This document shows positions 51,447 through 60,224 of a stretch of DNA of 64,000 nucleotides, one piece after another. The first letter of the stretch is position 1, and each line of letters begins with the position of its first letter. Source of the DNA: Hymenobacter psoromatis (lineage in GTDB: Bacteria > Bacteroidota > Bacteroidia > Cytophagales > Hymenobacteraceae); the NCBI GenBank assembly GCA_001596155.1, contig CP014771.1, positions 3,968,001-4,032,000 on the forward strand, read 5' to 3'. A model generated the notes under the pieces. The model did no database searches and was not told where the DNA came from. It saw only the letters and a program-made list of their open reading frames with translations. Both the position numbers and the translations under genes were made by a program.

Positions 51447-54203
51447 TTACTTCATGATGGCCAGCTGGCGGGTCATGGTTTCTTCGCCGTTGCGCACTTG
51501 CAGGTGGTAGAGGCCGGGGGCCAGGCCGCTCAGGTTGAGCGGGTTGGTGAAGTTGTCGCGGGCCGTGCCCGTGTACACTACCTGGCCCAGCATGTTGGTT
51601 ACCTGCACGCCCAGCGCGCCTTTGGCATTGGCCCCGTGAATTTCGAGGTCAAAGGTGCCCGTGGTGGAAGGGTTGGGGAAGACCGTCACGGCCTGGAGCA
51701 GCGCCGCCGAGGTGGTGGCCGTCACGGTGGTGGCCGAAATGGTTAGGTCGTCGATATACAGGTTGCCCTGGCCAGCTGCGCTAATGGCGTGGAAACCCAC
51801 ATACTGCGTGCCGCCGCCGGTCAGCACCGCCACGGCGGGGGTAGCGGCCCCGTCGGCCAGCGCGTAGGCCGTGTTGGTGATGCTGTTGTTGGTGTAAAGG
51901 GTAATAGTCTGGCCGGCCGGGGTAGCCGCGGCGCCCGCCTTCACTTCCAGCTTTTCGGTATAGCTGGAAACACTGCCCGCAATGCCTTCGCCCCGGTAGC
52001 GGAAGGCCACCTGGTAGCGCGTGTTGGCCGAGGTAACCAACGCCGGCGTGAAAAACCAGTCATCGGCCGCCTGGCTGTTGGCCAGGGCGCTGGTGTAGCG
52101 CAGGGCGTTGGGGCTGGAGTTGGGGGTAGTCTTGGTGATGGCCCAGGTAGCGCCATCGTTATTGGCATCGAGAATAGTAATGCCGCAGGGCAGCGCCTGG
52201 CCCGAGGGCAGAGTATCAAAATTCTGGCTGTAGGGGAAGGCCGTAACAGGCGCCGTGGCATCGCAGCCCGTGATGAACGTAGCCACCGCCGTAAACAGGC
52301 TGTTGCCCCCGGCAGTGCAGTTGCTGCGCACATACACGTTATACGTGGTGGCCGGGCTGAGGCCCGTGAGCGTCACCGGCGAAGTGGTCGTCGTCACGGT
52401 CGTGCCGGCCGCGCTGGGGTTGAAGCCCGCTGGCCCGTACACTACCTGGTAGCCGCCGTTGCCGGCCGCCGCCGTAAAGCTGACGGTAGCCGTAGTGGTG
52501 CCCGTGCTGGTGGCGATTACGGCCGTGGGCGGGTCGCAGGCCGGCGCGGCCCCCAGCTGCACCTCAATGGCGTAGCGGAAGGGCACGTCATAATCGCTCA
52601 GGTCTAGCCAAGGCGCGGTGCCCGCGAGCGAGAAAAAATAGGTGCCGGGCCGCAAGGGTTCTTCTTCCTGAAGCAGCAGACCGGCACCAGTGGCAGTGGT
52701 TGCCTGCACTCCTATGTAGAAGGAGCCCGCCGGTATCTGCAGGCCGCCCAGGCTCACCGAAACGGCGCCTTGCGTGGCCGGCCGCGTTTGGTTGGGCGAG
52801 GTGTAGAGCACGTTGCCGGGCGCGCCGCTCGTGCCGCTGGCATCGTACACAATCACCTCGTAGGTAACAGGCTGCGTTATGTTGTTGGCCAGGCTATTCA
52901 GCCGCAGCACCGCATTGGTGAGCGTAGTGGGCTTGGGCAGCGTAAACTTAACGGCCTGCACGCTGCCCACCCTGGCGCTATCCAGACTTGAGTAATAAAA
53001 CTGGTTGTTGCTGGGGTCGATATACGATATTAGATTGGTCGTCACCAGCTGGCCGTAGGTGGCCGTGTTGTTGGCCGCGTTGCCATCGCCCGCCACTGTG
53101 GCCGTGGCGGTGAGGCTGTTCGTGCCCGTGTTCAGCGTGGCGGGGTAGGCCGCAAACGTCACCGTGGTCGAAGCGCCCGGTGCCAGCGAGGCCACGGTTT
53201 GGTTGTCGCTGAAAGTGTTAGCGCCGGTCACGCGCAGGGCCACCGCCACGTTAGTGAGCGTCTGGTAACCCTTGTTGGTCACCACCGCCTGCACCGAGTG
53301 GGGTAGGGCCGTGGGGGTAGCAATCTCGCCCAGCGTGTAAAGGGCGCTAAGCGCCACATCGGTAGGCAGCGCCGGCGTGAAATGATAGGTGCGCCCGGCA
53401 TCGGGCAGCACGCCGTTAGTGATGTCGTGGGCGTTGGTGGTGTAGTTGGTATTCTGAAAAGTAGTAGTGCTCCAGGGGGCATTATAGGTTTTCAGCCCCA
53501 GCAGCAGTTGCCCATCGGCCAGCCCCGAGCCTTTGAGGCCCACGTTGGGGAAGCGTATACCGGCCGTGCCGCTGCTTGCCGTGGCCGTGCCATACATAAA
53601 CTCGATAGTATTAGTCGTTTCGTATAGCTTGAGCTGAAAGCTGAAGTTGGCGTACTGCGTGGGGTTTTTAGCGTCCTGGCCTGCGCCAGCTTTGTCGGCC
53701 ACATTGCGCCATTGGATGGTGCACACCCGGTTGGGGGCGGTGCCGCTGGTCAGCAACCGGTAGTCAACGGCTCCGGTGCCCGGCACCAAATCGAAGTTGA
53801 AGGGCATTACCAGGTTCACATCGGCGGCGCTCGTGCTCGCCAGCGGGTCCACTCCGCTCAGGCCCGCGTTATCGTAGTACATGGCCGCCGACGAGGGTGC
53901 CGCGCCTCCCAGGCGAATCAGGCCGTTGGTGTTAAAGACAAACTGCGTGAAGCTGCTGCCGTTGAACGAGAACGTAAAGCCGATATTCTGCGCCGCCGAG
54001 TTGGCATCGTCCGTATTGGCCGTAGCGATGGCCGCGCCCGAAGTGCCCAGGTCAGTGTAGGTGCCCGCCACATTGGTAGCCGAGGTGGTCGTGTAGTTCA
54101 GGTTCTGGGCTTGCGCTACGGTAGCACCGCCCAGCAGCAGCGCCAGGCCCAGCCGGCCCAGCCGCTGGCCCCAGGCGCGGGCCCGAGAGTAAGAATTGGT
54201 CAT
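51447..54203 (-). CDS. Large secreted T9SS cargo protein with CARDB, FN3 and jelly-roll-type domains
   Basis: Extracellular protein of 918 residues; no enzymatic motif seen. ATG at 54201-54203 gives a signal peptide ending near VAQAQ. Domains in order: an N-terminal beta domain (IGFTFSFNGSSFTQFVFNTN ... FQLKLYETTNTIEFMYG, about 30-260), a CARDB-type repeat (about 270-400, VQAVVTNKGYQTLTNVAVAL), a carbohydrate-binding-like beta domain (about 410-540), one fibronectin type III domain (about 545-640, GYQVVYGPAGFNP), a choice-of-anchor J-like domain (about 650-830, AADDWFFTPALVTSANTRYQ) and a type A T9SS sorting domain (VFPNPSTTGTFDLEI ... GLAPGLYHLQVRNG). Likely an adhesin or surface protein exported by T9SS. 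Confidence 0.85.
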   Translation of the reverse strand: MTNSYSRARAWGQRLGRLGLALLLGGATVAQAQNLNYTTTSATNVAGTYTDLGTSGAAIATANTDDANSAAQNIGFTFSFNGSSFTQFVFNTNGLIRLGGAAPSSAAMYYDNAGLSGVDPLASTSAADVNLVMPFNFDLVPGTGAVDYRLLTSGTAPNRVCTIQWRNVADKAGAGQDAKNPTQYANFSFQLKLYETTNTIEFMYGTATASSGTAGIRFPNVGLKGSGLADGQLLLGLKTYNAPWSTTTFQNTNYTTNAHDITNGVLPDAGRTYHFTPALPTDVALSALYTLGEIATPTALPHSVQAVVTNKGYQTLTNVAVALRVTGANTFSDNQTVASLAPGASTTVTFAAYPATLNTGTNSLTATATVAGDGNAANNTATYGQLVTTNLISYIDPSNNQFYYSSLDSARVGSVQAVKFTLPKPTTLTNAVLRLNSLANNITQPVTYEVIVYDASGTSGAPGNVLYTSPNQTRPATQGAVSVSLGGLQIPAGSFYIGVQATTATGAGLLLQEEEPLRPGTYFFSLAGTAPWLDLSDYDVPFRYAIEVQLGAAPACDPPTAVIATSTGTTTATVSFTAAAGNGGYQVVYGPAGFNPSAAGTTVTTTTSPVTLTGLSPATTYNVYVRSNCTAGGNSLFTAVATFITGCDATAPVTAFPYSQNFDTLPSGQALPCGITILDANNDGATWAITKTTPNSSPNALRYTSALANSQAADDWFFTPALVTSANTRYQVAFRYRGEGIAGSVSSYTEKLEVKAGAAATPAGQTITLYTNNSITNTAYALADGAATPAVAVLTGGGTQYVGFHAISAAGQGNLYIDDLTISATTVTATTSAALLQAVTVFPNPSTTGTFDLEIHGANAKGALGVQVTNMLGQVVYTGTARDNFTNPLNLSGLAPGLYHLQVRNGEETMTRQLAIMK

Positions 54204-54421
54204 TACCAAAGAGGGAAAAGGTGAAACAGATAAGTTAGAAAGCTAAAAGGCGAATGATAACCACTTGGCCGTGGCTTTTCTATGAAAATAACCGGGCGAG
54301 TTTGGTTTATGCTACAATATGCCGTCTTTTTGGCCTGCCTGGCTCAACTTCTCGACCATTGCGGCACTTTATCGGCTAGAAAGACACTCTTGACGGCACC
54401 GCTTATACTTTACGGCGTTTT

Positions 54422-55228
54422 ATGAAAGAAGGTAGTAACTCAACGCTGCGCGTCGGTTTGTTTGGGGCTGGGCGGGTAGCCGCCGCGCTGGCCCCGGCGC
54501 TGGTGGCCGCTGGCTGCCCGGTAGTGTTCGTGGCCAGCCGCGCGCCCGGCCCGGCCCAGGCGCTGGCCGCCACGCTGCCCAGCTGCCCGGCCCTACCCCT
54601 CGCCCAAGCCCTGGCCGCCCCGCCCCCCGCCGACGTTTACCTACTGGCCGTGCCCGATGCGGCGGTGCCGGCCCTGGCCGCCGCCGGGGCCTGGCCGGCC
54701 GGGGCCGTGGTGGTGCACGTGGCCGGCGCGTTGCCCCTGGCCAGCCTGGAGGGGGTAGGGGCCGGGGCCGGCGTGCTGTACCCGCTCCAGACCTTCAGTC
54801 CCGGCCGCGCCATCGACTGGGCCGCCGTGCCGCTGTTTGTGGAAGCCACCGACCCGGCCGCCGAGGCCACACTGCTGGTGCTGGCCCACCGTCTCAGCCG
54901 GCGCGTGGCGCTGCTTGACTCGGCCCAGCGGCTGCGGCTGCACCTGGGGGCCGTGTGGGCCAGCAACTTCACCAACCACCTGCTGGGCATTTCCCAAGCC
55001 GTGCTGGCCGAAGCCGGCTTGCCCTTCGAGCTGCTGCACCCGCTGGTGCACGAAACCGTGGCCAAGGCCCTGGCCGCCCAGCCCTCGGCTTTTGGCGTGC
55101 AAACCGGGCCCGCCGTGCGCCACGATGCGCCCACGCTGGCGGCCCACGCGGCGGCCCTGGCGGCGCACCCAACCTGGCAGGCGCTCTATACCGGGCTCAC
55201 GGCCAGCATTCAGGCGGCGGATTCTTAG
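54422..55228 (+). CDS. Rossmann-like / DUF2520 domain protein (NADP-binding)
   Basis: 268 residues; probable NAD(P)-binding oxidoreductase of the F420-oxidoreductase/ketopantoate reductase-like group, reaction unknown. The N-terminal Rossmann motif is VGLFGAGRVAAALAPALVAA (GxGxxA as GAGRVA), followed by VVFVASRAPGPAQALA and DVYLLAVPDAAVPAL. The C-terminal helical DUF2520 domain contains LHLGAVWASNFTNHLLGISQ and LLHPLVHETVAKAL, ending near HPTWQALYTGLTASI. It resembles proteins often found beside panC/panB or maf-like genes in other Bacteroidota, but no such neighbours are seen here. The start is ATG 54422. Confidence 0.88.
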   Translation: MKEGSNSTLRVGLFGAGRVAAALAPALVAAGCPVVFVASRAPGPAQALAATLPSCPALPLAQALAAPPPADVYLLAVPDAAVPALAAAGAWPAGAVVVHVAGALPLASLEGVGAGAGVLYPLQTFSPGRAIDWAAVPLFVEATDPAAEATLLVLAHRLSRRVALLDSAQRLRLHLGAVWASNFTNHLLGISQAVLAEAGLPFELLHPLVHETVAKALAAQPSAFGVQTGPAVRHDAPTLAAHAAALAAHPTWQALYTGLTASIQAADS

Positions 55229-55300
55229 TTCCTGTTTCCTAACATTCATATGCTTATAATAGATGGCTTCACAGCCAGGAACTAGAAACTAGGAACCCGC
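55228..55300. repeat. short inverted repeat of GTTCCT-type units
   Basis: AGTTCCTGTTTCCTAA on the left and AGGAACTAGAAACTAGGAAC on the right, related to the units at 22090-22152. It begins right at the stop codon of the DUF2520 gene. Confidence 0.5.
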
Positions 55301-55310
55301 AACGGGGCCT

Positions 55311-55318
55311 TAACTTTG
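55311..55318 (+). promoter_or_regulatory. -7 promoter box TAACTTTG upstream of the ferredoxin
   Basis: Exact TAnnTTTG match ending 33 bases before TTG 55352. It overlaps the alternative TTG at 55316, which is therefore not a start. Confidence 0.55.
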
Positions 55319-55351
55319 CGCTTTGCATTACGCCCGCCGGGCATTCCTATT

Positions 55352-55684
55352 TTGACTCCCTCCACTATTATTTTTCAGTTTCAGGACGGCCAGCCCGCCC
55401 AAACGCACGTGGCCGCCAGTGGCGAGTCGGTGCTTGACGTGGCGCTCAACAACGGCATTCAGCTGCAGCACAACTGCGGCGGCGTGTGCGGGTGCAGCAC
55501 CTGCCACGTGTACATTGACCAGGGGGGCGACGAGCTGCCCGAGATTTCCGAAAAAGAAGAAGATTTTATTGACCGGGCCATCAACCCGCGCATCAGCTCG
55601 CGCCTGGCCTGCCAGTGCGTGCTGCCCAACGAGGCGCTGAAGGTGGTGGTCACCCTACCCCCCCAACATTTTCTGGGCCACTAG
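55352..55684 (+). CDS. [2Fe-2S] ferredoxin, adrenodoxin/ISC-type
   Basis: Electron carrier, 110 residues, likely supplying electrons for Fe-S cluster assembly. The cluster motif is C42-x5-C48-x2-C51 in NCGGVCGCSTCHVYI, with the fourth ligand among C87/C89 (RLACQCVLP). An additional Cys46 lies inside the loop. Also visible: EEDFIDRAINPRISSRLACQ, typical of ISC-type ferredoxins. TTG 55352 is chosen because TTG 55316 is inside the promoter box and the sequence TPSTIIFQFQDGQP starts the beta-grasp fold. It precedes iscX on the same strand; the two are commonly linked. Confidence 0.9.
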   Translation: MTPSTIIFQFQDGQPAQTHVAASGESVLDVALNNGIQLQHNCGGVCGCSTCHVYIDQGGDELPEISEKEEDFIDRAINPRISSRLACQCVLPNEALKVVVTLPPQHFLGH

Positions 55685-55801
55685 CAAGGAGTTAGGAGTT
55701 AAGAGTTAAGAGTTATGAGCTATGAGTCGGGTGTTGTCCCCTTCATTTTTCGTGACTGCCAACTCTTAACTCTTAATTCTCAACTCTTAACTCTTAACTC
55801 A
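55685..55801. repeat. heptamer repeat array with an inverted partner, between ferredoxin and iscX
   Basis: GGAGTTA, GGAGTTA, AGAGTTA, AGAGTTA on the left, then after about 50 bases CAACTCT, TAACTCT, TAATTCT, CAACTCT, TAACTCT, TAACTCA on the right. It could fold into a hairpin in the mRNA and ends 7 bases before the iscX GTG. Confidence 0.75.
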
Positions 55802-55807
55802 AAAAAA

Positions 55808-56044
55808 GTGACCCATTACGAGCCGCCCATTCAGTGGGCCGACCACGAAGACGTAGCCATCGCGCTGTACGAAAAATTTGGCGACGATTTTACGGAAGCT
55901 AAAATCTACCGCATTCGGTTTACCGAATTGATTGAATGGGTGCTGGAATTGCCTAACTTTGCCGGCACCCGCGAGCAAGCCAATGAAGGCCACCTCGAAC
56001 AGATTCAAGCCAAGTGGGTATATGAGTGGCGCGACCACCAGTAG
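55808..56044 (+). CDS. iscX: Fe-S cluster assembly protein IscX
   Basis: Small acidic protein of the ISC system that binds IscS and iron and modulates cluster assembly. 78 residues. Family features: IQWADHEDVAIALYEKFGDD near the N-terminus, the helix-turn RIRFTELIEWVLELPNF, and the C-terminal ANEGHLEQIQAKWVYEW. The start is GTG 55808. A longer frame opens at 55715 but is translated from the heptamer array, so it is rejected. Adjacent to the ferredoxin; IscS, IscU and the other ISC genes are not in this window. Confidence 0.9.
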   Translation: MTHYEPPIQWADHEDVAIALYEKFGDDFTEAKIYRIRFTELIEWVLELPNFAGTREQANEGHLEQIQAKWVYEWRDHQ

Positions 56045-56151
56045 CCAACCCCACTTGTCCAGTTTGCGTACAACCAACTCACTGGCATTAAAGGCACCAG
56101 TTCTTTTTGCCACGTGAGTGGCAGCCTCTTTTTTTTTCTTTGCCAACCACC

Positions 56152-56346
56152 ATGAAAACTGGGACAGTAAAATTTTTCAATGAAGCCAAAGGTTTTGGCT
56201 TCATTACCGATGACAATACGAAAGAGGATTTCTTCGTACACATCACGGGCCTCAACGGCGGCCAGATTCAGCAAAACGACCGCGTGGAGTTCGAGACGCA
56301 GGAAGGCCGCAAGGGCGTGAATGCCGTGAACGTAAGGCGCGTATGA
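56152..56346 (+). CDS. Cold shock protein (CspA family)
   Basis: Single OB-fold RNA chaperone, 64 residues. RNP1 reads KGFGFITDD and RNP2 reads DFFVHITGL, both intact; the start MKTGTVKFFNEAKGFGFI is typical. ATG 56152 is preceded by a T-rich tract (TTTTTTTTTCTTTG), which may act as promoter or as leader element; cold-shock mRNA leaders are often regulatory, but this one is short and none is obvious. A strong terminator follows. Confidence 0.96.
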   Translation: MKTGTVKFFNEAKGFGFITDDNTKEDFFVHITGLNGGQIQQNDRVEFETQEGRKGVNAVNVRRV

Positions 56347-56378
56347 GCCAACTGAGTAGCTAAACTCTGCTTTTGGTC

Positions 56379-56412
56379 AAAAGCCCCTGCCGGTTGCCGG
56401 TGGGGGCTTTTT
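56379..56412 (+). terminator. intrinsic terminator after the cold shock gene
   Basis: Arms AAAAGCCCC / GGGGGCTTTTT with inner CCGG/CCGG pairing, 33 bases past the stop. Confidence 0.85.
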
Positions 56413-56467
56413 GCTGGGGTAGGGCCGGGCCGGCGCGCCGTATCTTCGGCCTTTCGTGCCCTTGCCC

Positions 56468-57424
56468 ATGCCTGCTGCCCCACTGCCTGCGCCCACCACC
56501 GGGCCGCCCGCCGGCGACGCCGATGCGCTGCCGCCCGCCGGCCCTGGTCAGGCCGGCCGCCTGGCCAGGGCCCTGCCGGGACTGGTGCGCTGGCCCAACC
56601 TAGCCATTATGCTGCTGAGCCTGGTGCTGGTGCGAGTGCTGCTGCTGCCGGGGCAGCCGCTGGGCGCGGTGCTGCTGGCCCCGCGGTTTGGGCTGCTGGT
56701 GCTGGCGGCGCTGCTGGTAGCGGCGGCCGGCTACATCATCAACGACTATTACGACGTCAAGATTGACGCCATCAACCGGCCCGACCGGCTGGTGGTGGGG
56801 CGGCTGCTACGCCGCCGCCACGCCATGCTGGCCCACGTGGTGCTGAGTGGGGTAGGGGTGGGGCTGGCCGCGGCCCTGTCGTGGCGCCTGGGGGCCGTCA
56901 CGCTGGGCGCGGCGCTGCTGCTGTGGGGCTACTCGGCGCGCTTCAAGCGCCTGCCGCTGGTGGGCAACGTCAGCATTGCTACCCTCACGGCGGCGCTCAT
57001 TCTGCTGCCCGCCTTACTGCCGCTGGCCACCTTAGAGGGCCGGCTCAAAGCCGTGTGGCTCTACGCCTTAGCGGCTTTTTTGCTCACGGTGGTGCGCGAA
57101 ATAGTGAAAGACCTGGAGGACATGCGCGGCGATGCCCAGCACGGCTGCCGCACGCTGCCGCTGGTGTGGGGGGTAGTGCGCAGCAAATGGGTAGCCGGGT
57201 TCTTTTTGATATGCCTGGGCGTGCTGGTGCTGGGCGTGGCCGGGCAGCTGCTGGCCTGGGGCCGCTGGCCGCTGGCCGCCTGGCTGCTGGGGCTGGTGCT
57301 GCTGCCGCTGGGCTGGCTGGCCCGCCTGCTGGGGCGCGCCGACCGCCGCCGCCATTTTCGCCAGCTCAGTGCCTGGTGCAAGGGCATTATGCTGGCCGGG
57401 GTGCTGAGTATGCTGCTGGTGTAG
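56468..57424 (+). CDS. UbiA-family prenyltransferase
   Basis: Integral membrane prenyltransferase, 318 residues, transferring a polyprenyl group to an acceptor. Motif 1 is YIINDYYDVKIDAINRPDR (NDxxDxxxD, about residues 94-112) and motif 2 is KDLEDMRGDAQHGCRTLP (DxxxD, about 214-231); both bind Mg-diphosphate. About eight hydrophobic helices are visible. The geranylgeranylglycerol-phosphate-type subfamily is common in Bacteroidota, but quinone-type substrates cannot be excluded. The first 30 residues are Pro/Ala-rich and poorly conserved. ATG 56468 is used; GTG 56456 would add four residues. Single-gene unit. Confidence 0.87.
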   Translation: MPAAPLPAPTTGPPAGDADALPPAGPGQAGRLARALPGLVRWPNLAIMLLSLVLVRVLLLPGQPLGAVLLAPRFGLLVLAALLVAAAGYIINDYYDVKIDAINRPDRLVVGRLLRRRHAMLAHVVLSGVGVGLAAALSWRLGAVTLGAALLLWGYSARFKRLPLVGNVSIATLTAALILLPALLPLATLEGRLKAVWLYALAAFLLTVVREIVKDLEDMRGDAQHGCRTLPLVWGVVRSKWVAGFFLICLGVLVLGVAGQLLAWGRWPLAAWLLGLVLLPLGWLARLLGRADRRRHFRQLSAWCKGIMLAGVLSMLLV

Positions 57425-57638
57425 CGCCGGCAGCCGGGCCCTATTCTACGAAAAATGCTAGTGGCTTGACCTGGCATCGGGCACAAAACAGGGGGTAGGG
57501 CTCGCTGACGTTTGGTTTATTGAAACCCACGCCGCACCTTTACACTTTAACAAAAGGACTATACTAATTACTTAGGTGAAAGTAATAGACTCCCTTTGAT
57601 TACAGTGCTTACTACAAGTTGATTTCTAGTTGTTTTAT

Positions 57639-60098
57639 ATGCCTGGTTTTGTTCGGGTGCGGTTGAATGGGAGCGTGAATTGGTTGTTGTTGCTAAGCGT
57701 CTGGCTGCTGGGCGCGCCGCTGGCCGGCCGGGCCCAGCGCGCGCCCGTGAGCGGCCACGTGGCGGGGCCGGCCGGCGCGGCCGTAGAACTGGCCACCGTG
57801 ACGCTGCACCGCGCTGCCGACTCGGTAGTGGTGAAAACGGAGTTCAGCGACGCGGCCGGCGGCTTTCGGCTGGAGGCCCCGGCCGGGCAGGGCTATCTGG
57901 TGTCGGTGGCGCAGGTGGGCTACCAGCGCTACTGGAGCCCGGCTTTCGTGCTGCCGGTGGCCGGGCAGGCGCTGGGCGCGGTGCAGCTGGTGGCCCACCA
58001 GGCCACCGCGCTCCGGGAGGTGACCGTGACCGGCCGCAAGCCGCTATTTGAGCACCGGGCCGACCGCACGGTGGTGAACGTGGCCGACAGCCCGCTCTCG
58101 GCCGGGGCCACTACTTTTGACGTGCTGGGCCGCTCGCCGGGCGTGACCACCGATGGGGCCAGCAACCTGGCCCTGCGCGGTCGTCAGGGCCTGTTGGTGG
58201 TGATTGACGGCAAGCGCGTGCCGCTGACGGGGACCGAGCTGGCCGACTACCTACGCGCGCTGCCCGCCGAGCAGGTGCAGCGCATCGAGCTCATTACCAA
58301 CCCGCCCGCCAGCTACGATGCCCAGGGCGGGGCCGGCGTGATTGCCATCACGCTCAAGAAAGACCAGCGCCTGGGCACCAACGGCAGCGCCAACGCCAGC
58401 TACGGCCGGGGCCAGTACGGCAAGTTCGTCGGGGGCCTGGCGCTGAACTACCGCCGCAAAAACCTCAATATCTACGGCAACTACGCCTACGCCGACCGCC
58501 GGGGCTACCTGCGCATTGACTTCGACCGGCAGTACGCGGCCGCGCCGCCGCTGCCCGCCGCCAGCAGCCTCATAGCCACCGAGCGCCTCACCTGGCTGCG
58601 CTCGCACAGCGGCAAGGTGGGCCTTGACCTCACGCTGAACAAGCGCACGCTGCTGGGCGTGTCGGCCACCGGCCTGGCCAGCCAGACCACCACCGCCACC
58701 AGCTCAAACATTCAGTTTTTTGACGAAAACCGCCAGCCGGCCAATCACTATACGTCGCTGGCCGACCAGGACATCAAGCGGCCCAATGGCAGCCTTAACC
58801 TGAACCTGCGCCACGCCTTTGCCGACTCGGCCAATGCCAGCTCGCTGGCCTTCGATGCCGACTACGCACGCTACAACACCACCCGCCTGCTGGGGCTCTA
58901 CACGTATTACGACGCGCCTACCCCCACCACTCTGCTCAGCGGCGACCAGCGCAGCAGCCTCGATATTGGCGCGGTGAAGGCCGACTACAGCCAGCCCCTA
59001 CCCCACCGCGCGCGGCTTGACGCCGGGGTGAAGGCCACGCGCATCGCCTCGGACAACAACGTGGTGTTCGTGAACACGGTCAACGGCGTGAGCACGATTA
59101 ACCCCGACATTTCCAGCCAGTTTCAGTACCACGAAAATGTGAACGCCGCCTACGCCAGCGTGTCGGGGGCGCGGGCGGGCACCACGCTGCAGGCCGGCCT
59201 GCGTGCCGAGCAGACCAACACCCTGGCCGAAACGCCGGGGGGTAGCAGCCGCGAGCGGCACTACATCCAGCTGTTTCCCAGCTTGTTGGTGCAACATACT
59301 ATCAATGAGCAGCACGCGCTGGTCTTAGCCGTGGGGCGCCGCATCGACCGGCCCAGCTACAACCAGCTCAACCCCCTGCGCACCTACCTCGATGCTACCT
59401 CGTACATCTCTGGCAACCCCAACCTGGTAGCCAGCACCAGCTACAATTTCGAGCTGACGCATACCTACAAGCAAAAATTCAGCACGGCCCTGGCGTATTC
59501 GCGCACCGACCAGCCCGTTGTGCCCGCCGTGCTGCTCTCGCCCGATGGCAACCGGATAGTGGTAAACCAGGATGTGAACCTGACCACCCGCCATTTTTAC
59601 ACCCTCACCCTCACGGCCCCGGTGCAACTAGCCAAGTGGTGGACGCTGTACGCCAATGGGTTACTCTACTACAACCGCTACGTGGGCAACCTGGAAAACA
59701 CCTTCCTCGACCGGGGCCAGGTTGCCGGCAACCTCACGCTCAACAACAGTTTTGCCCTACCCCACGGCTGGTCGGCCGACGTGAACGGGACGTATGAGTC
59801 GCGGCAGGTGGGCGGCTTTCAGCTGCTGCGGGCGCAGGGCCAGGTGGCGGCGGGCCTCCAGAAAAGCCTCTGGCACAAGCAAGGCACTCTGCGCCTGAAC
59901 GTGAGCGATATTTTTTACACCACGCCCCAGCGCGTCACGTCTAACTACGTCAATTTCAGCGAGTACTTTCGTTCGCGCACGGACTCGCGGGTAGGCACCG
60001 TGGCCTTCACCTATCGCTTTGGCAACACCAAAGTGGCCGCCGCCCGCAAGCGCGCCGCCGGTGCCGATGAAGAGCTGCGCCGCGCCGCCGGCCAGTAG
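57639..60098 (+). CDS. TonB-dependent-receptor-type outer membrane beta-barrel protein
   Basis: Outer-membrane receptor-like protein of 819 residues (OMP_b-brl_3 type). Signal peptide ends near AGRAQ (about residue 31). A CarboxypepD_reg-like domain occupies about 34-120, then a TonB plug with ALREVTVTGRKPLFEHRADR, TVVNVADSPLSAGATTFDVL and the VQRIELITNPPASYDAQGGA signature (about 205-224), then a long barrel with repeated strand text (NLNIYGNYAYADRRGYLRID). It lacks the EAVVVGYGTQ motif and the SusD partner, so it is not a SusC. Substrate unknown. ATG 57639 is preferred to the TTG three codons upstream. The gene at 60225 is on the same strand, 126 bases on. Confidence 0.87.
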   Translation: MPGFVRVRLNGSVNWLLLLSVWLLGAPLAGRAQRAPVSGHVAGPAGAAVELATVTLHRAADSVVVKTEFSDAAGGFRLEAPAGQGYLVSVAQVGYQRYWSPAFVLPVAGQALGAVQLVAHQATALREVTVTGRKPLFEHRADRTVVNVADSPLSAGATTFDVLGRSPGVTTDGASNLALRGRQGLLVVIDGKRVPLTGTELADYLRALPAEQVQRIELITNPPASYDAQGGAGVIAITLKKDQRLGTNGSANASYGRGQYGKFVGGLALNYRRKNLNIYGNYAYADRRGYLRIDFDRQYAAAPPLPAASSLIATERLTWLRSHSGKVGLDLTLNKRTLLGVSATGLASQTTTATSSNIQFFDENRQPANHYTSLADQDIKRPNGSLNLNLRHAFADSANASSLAFDADYARYNTTRLLGLYTYYDAPTPTTLLSGDQRSSLDIGAVKADYSQPLPHRARLDAGVKATRIASDNNVVFVNTVNGVSTINPDISSQFQYHENVNAAYASVSGARAGTTLQAGLRAEQTNTLAETPGGSSRERHYIQLFPSLLVQHTINEQHALVLAVGRRIDRPSYNQLNPLRTYLDATSYISGNPNLVASTSYNFELTHTYKQKFSTALAYSRTDQPVVPAVLLSPDGNRIVVNQDVNLTTRHFYTLTLTAPVQLAKWWTLYANGLLYYNRYVGNLENTFLDRGQVAGNLTLNNSFALPHGWSADVNGTYESRQVGGFQLLRAQGQVAAGLQKSLWHKQGTLRLNVSDIFYTTPQRVTSNYVNFSEYFRSRTDSRVGTVAFTYRFGNTKVAAARKRAAGADEELRRAAGQ

Positions 60099-60224
60099 AT
60101 GAATGCCATGTGTAGGTGGTATCTTGTTGAAAAATAATAGTTTGTGGGTACTAAGGCGTTGCTCGGTCAACCGCCTACCCCTGTTTTCCGTTGAGGTCCC
60201 CACACGCCTCCACTTTATTGTTTT

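Noticed and set aside
55715..55807. N-terminal extension of IscX (31 extra residues)
   Set aside because: Translated from the heptamer repeats; GTG 55808 starts the conserved domain.
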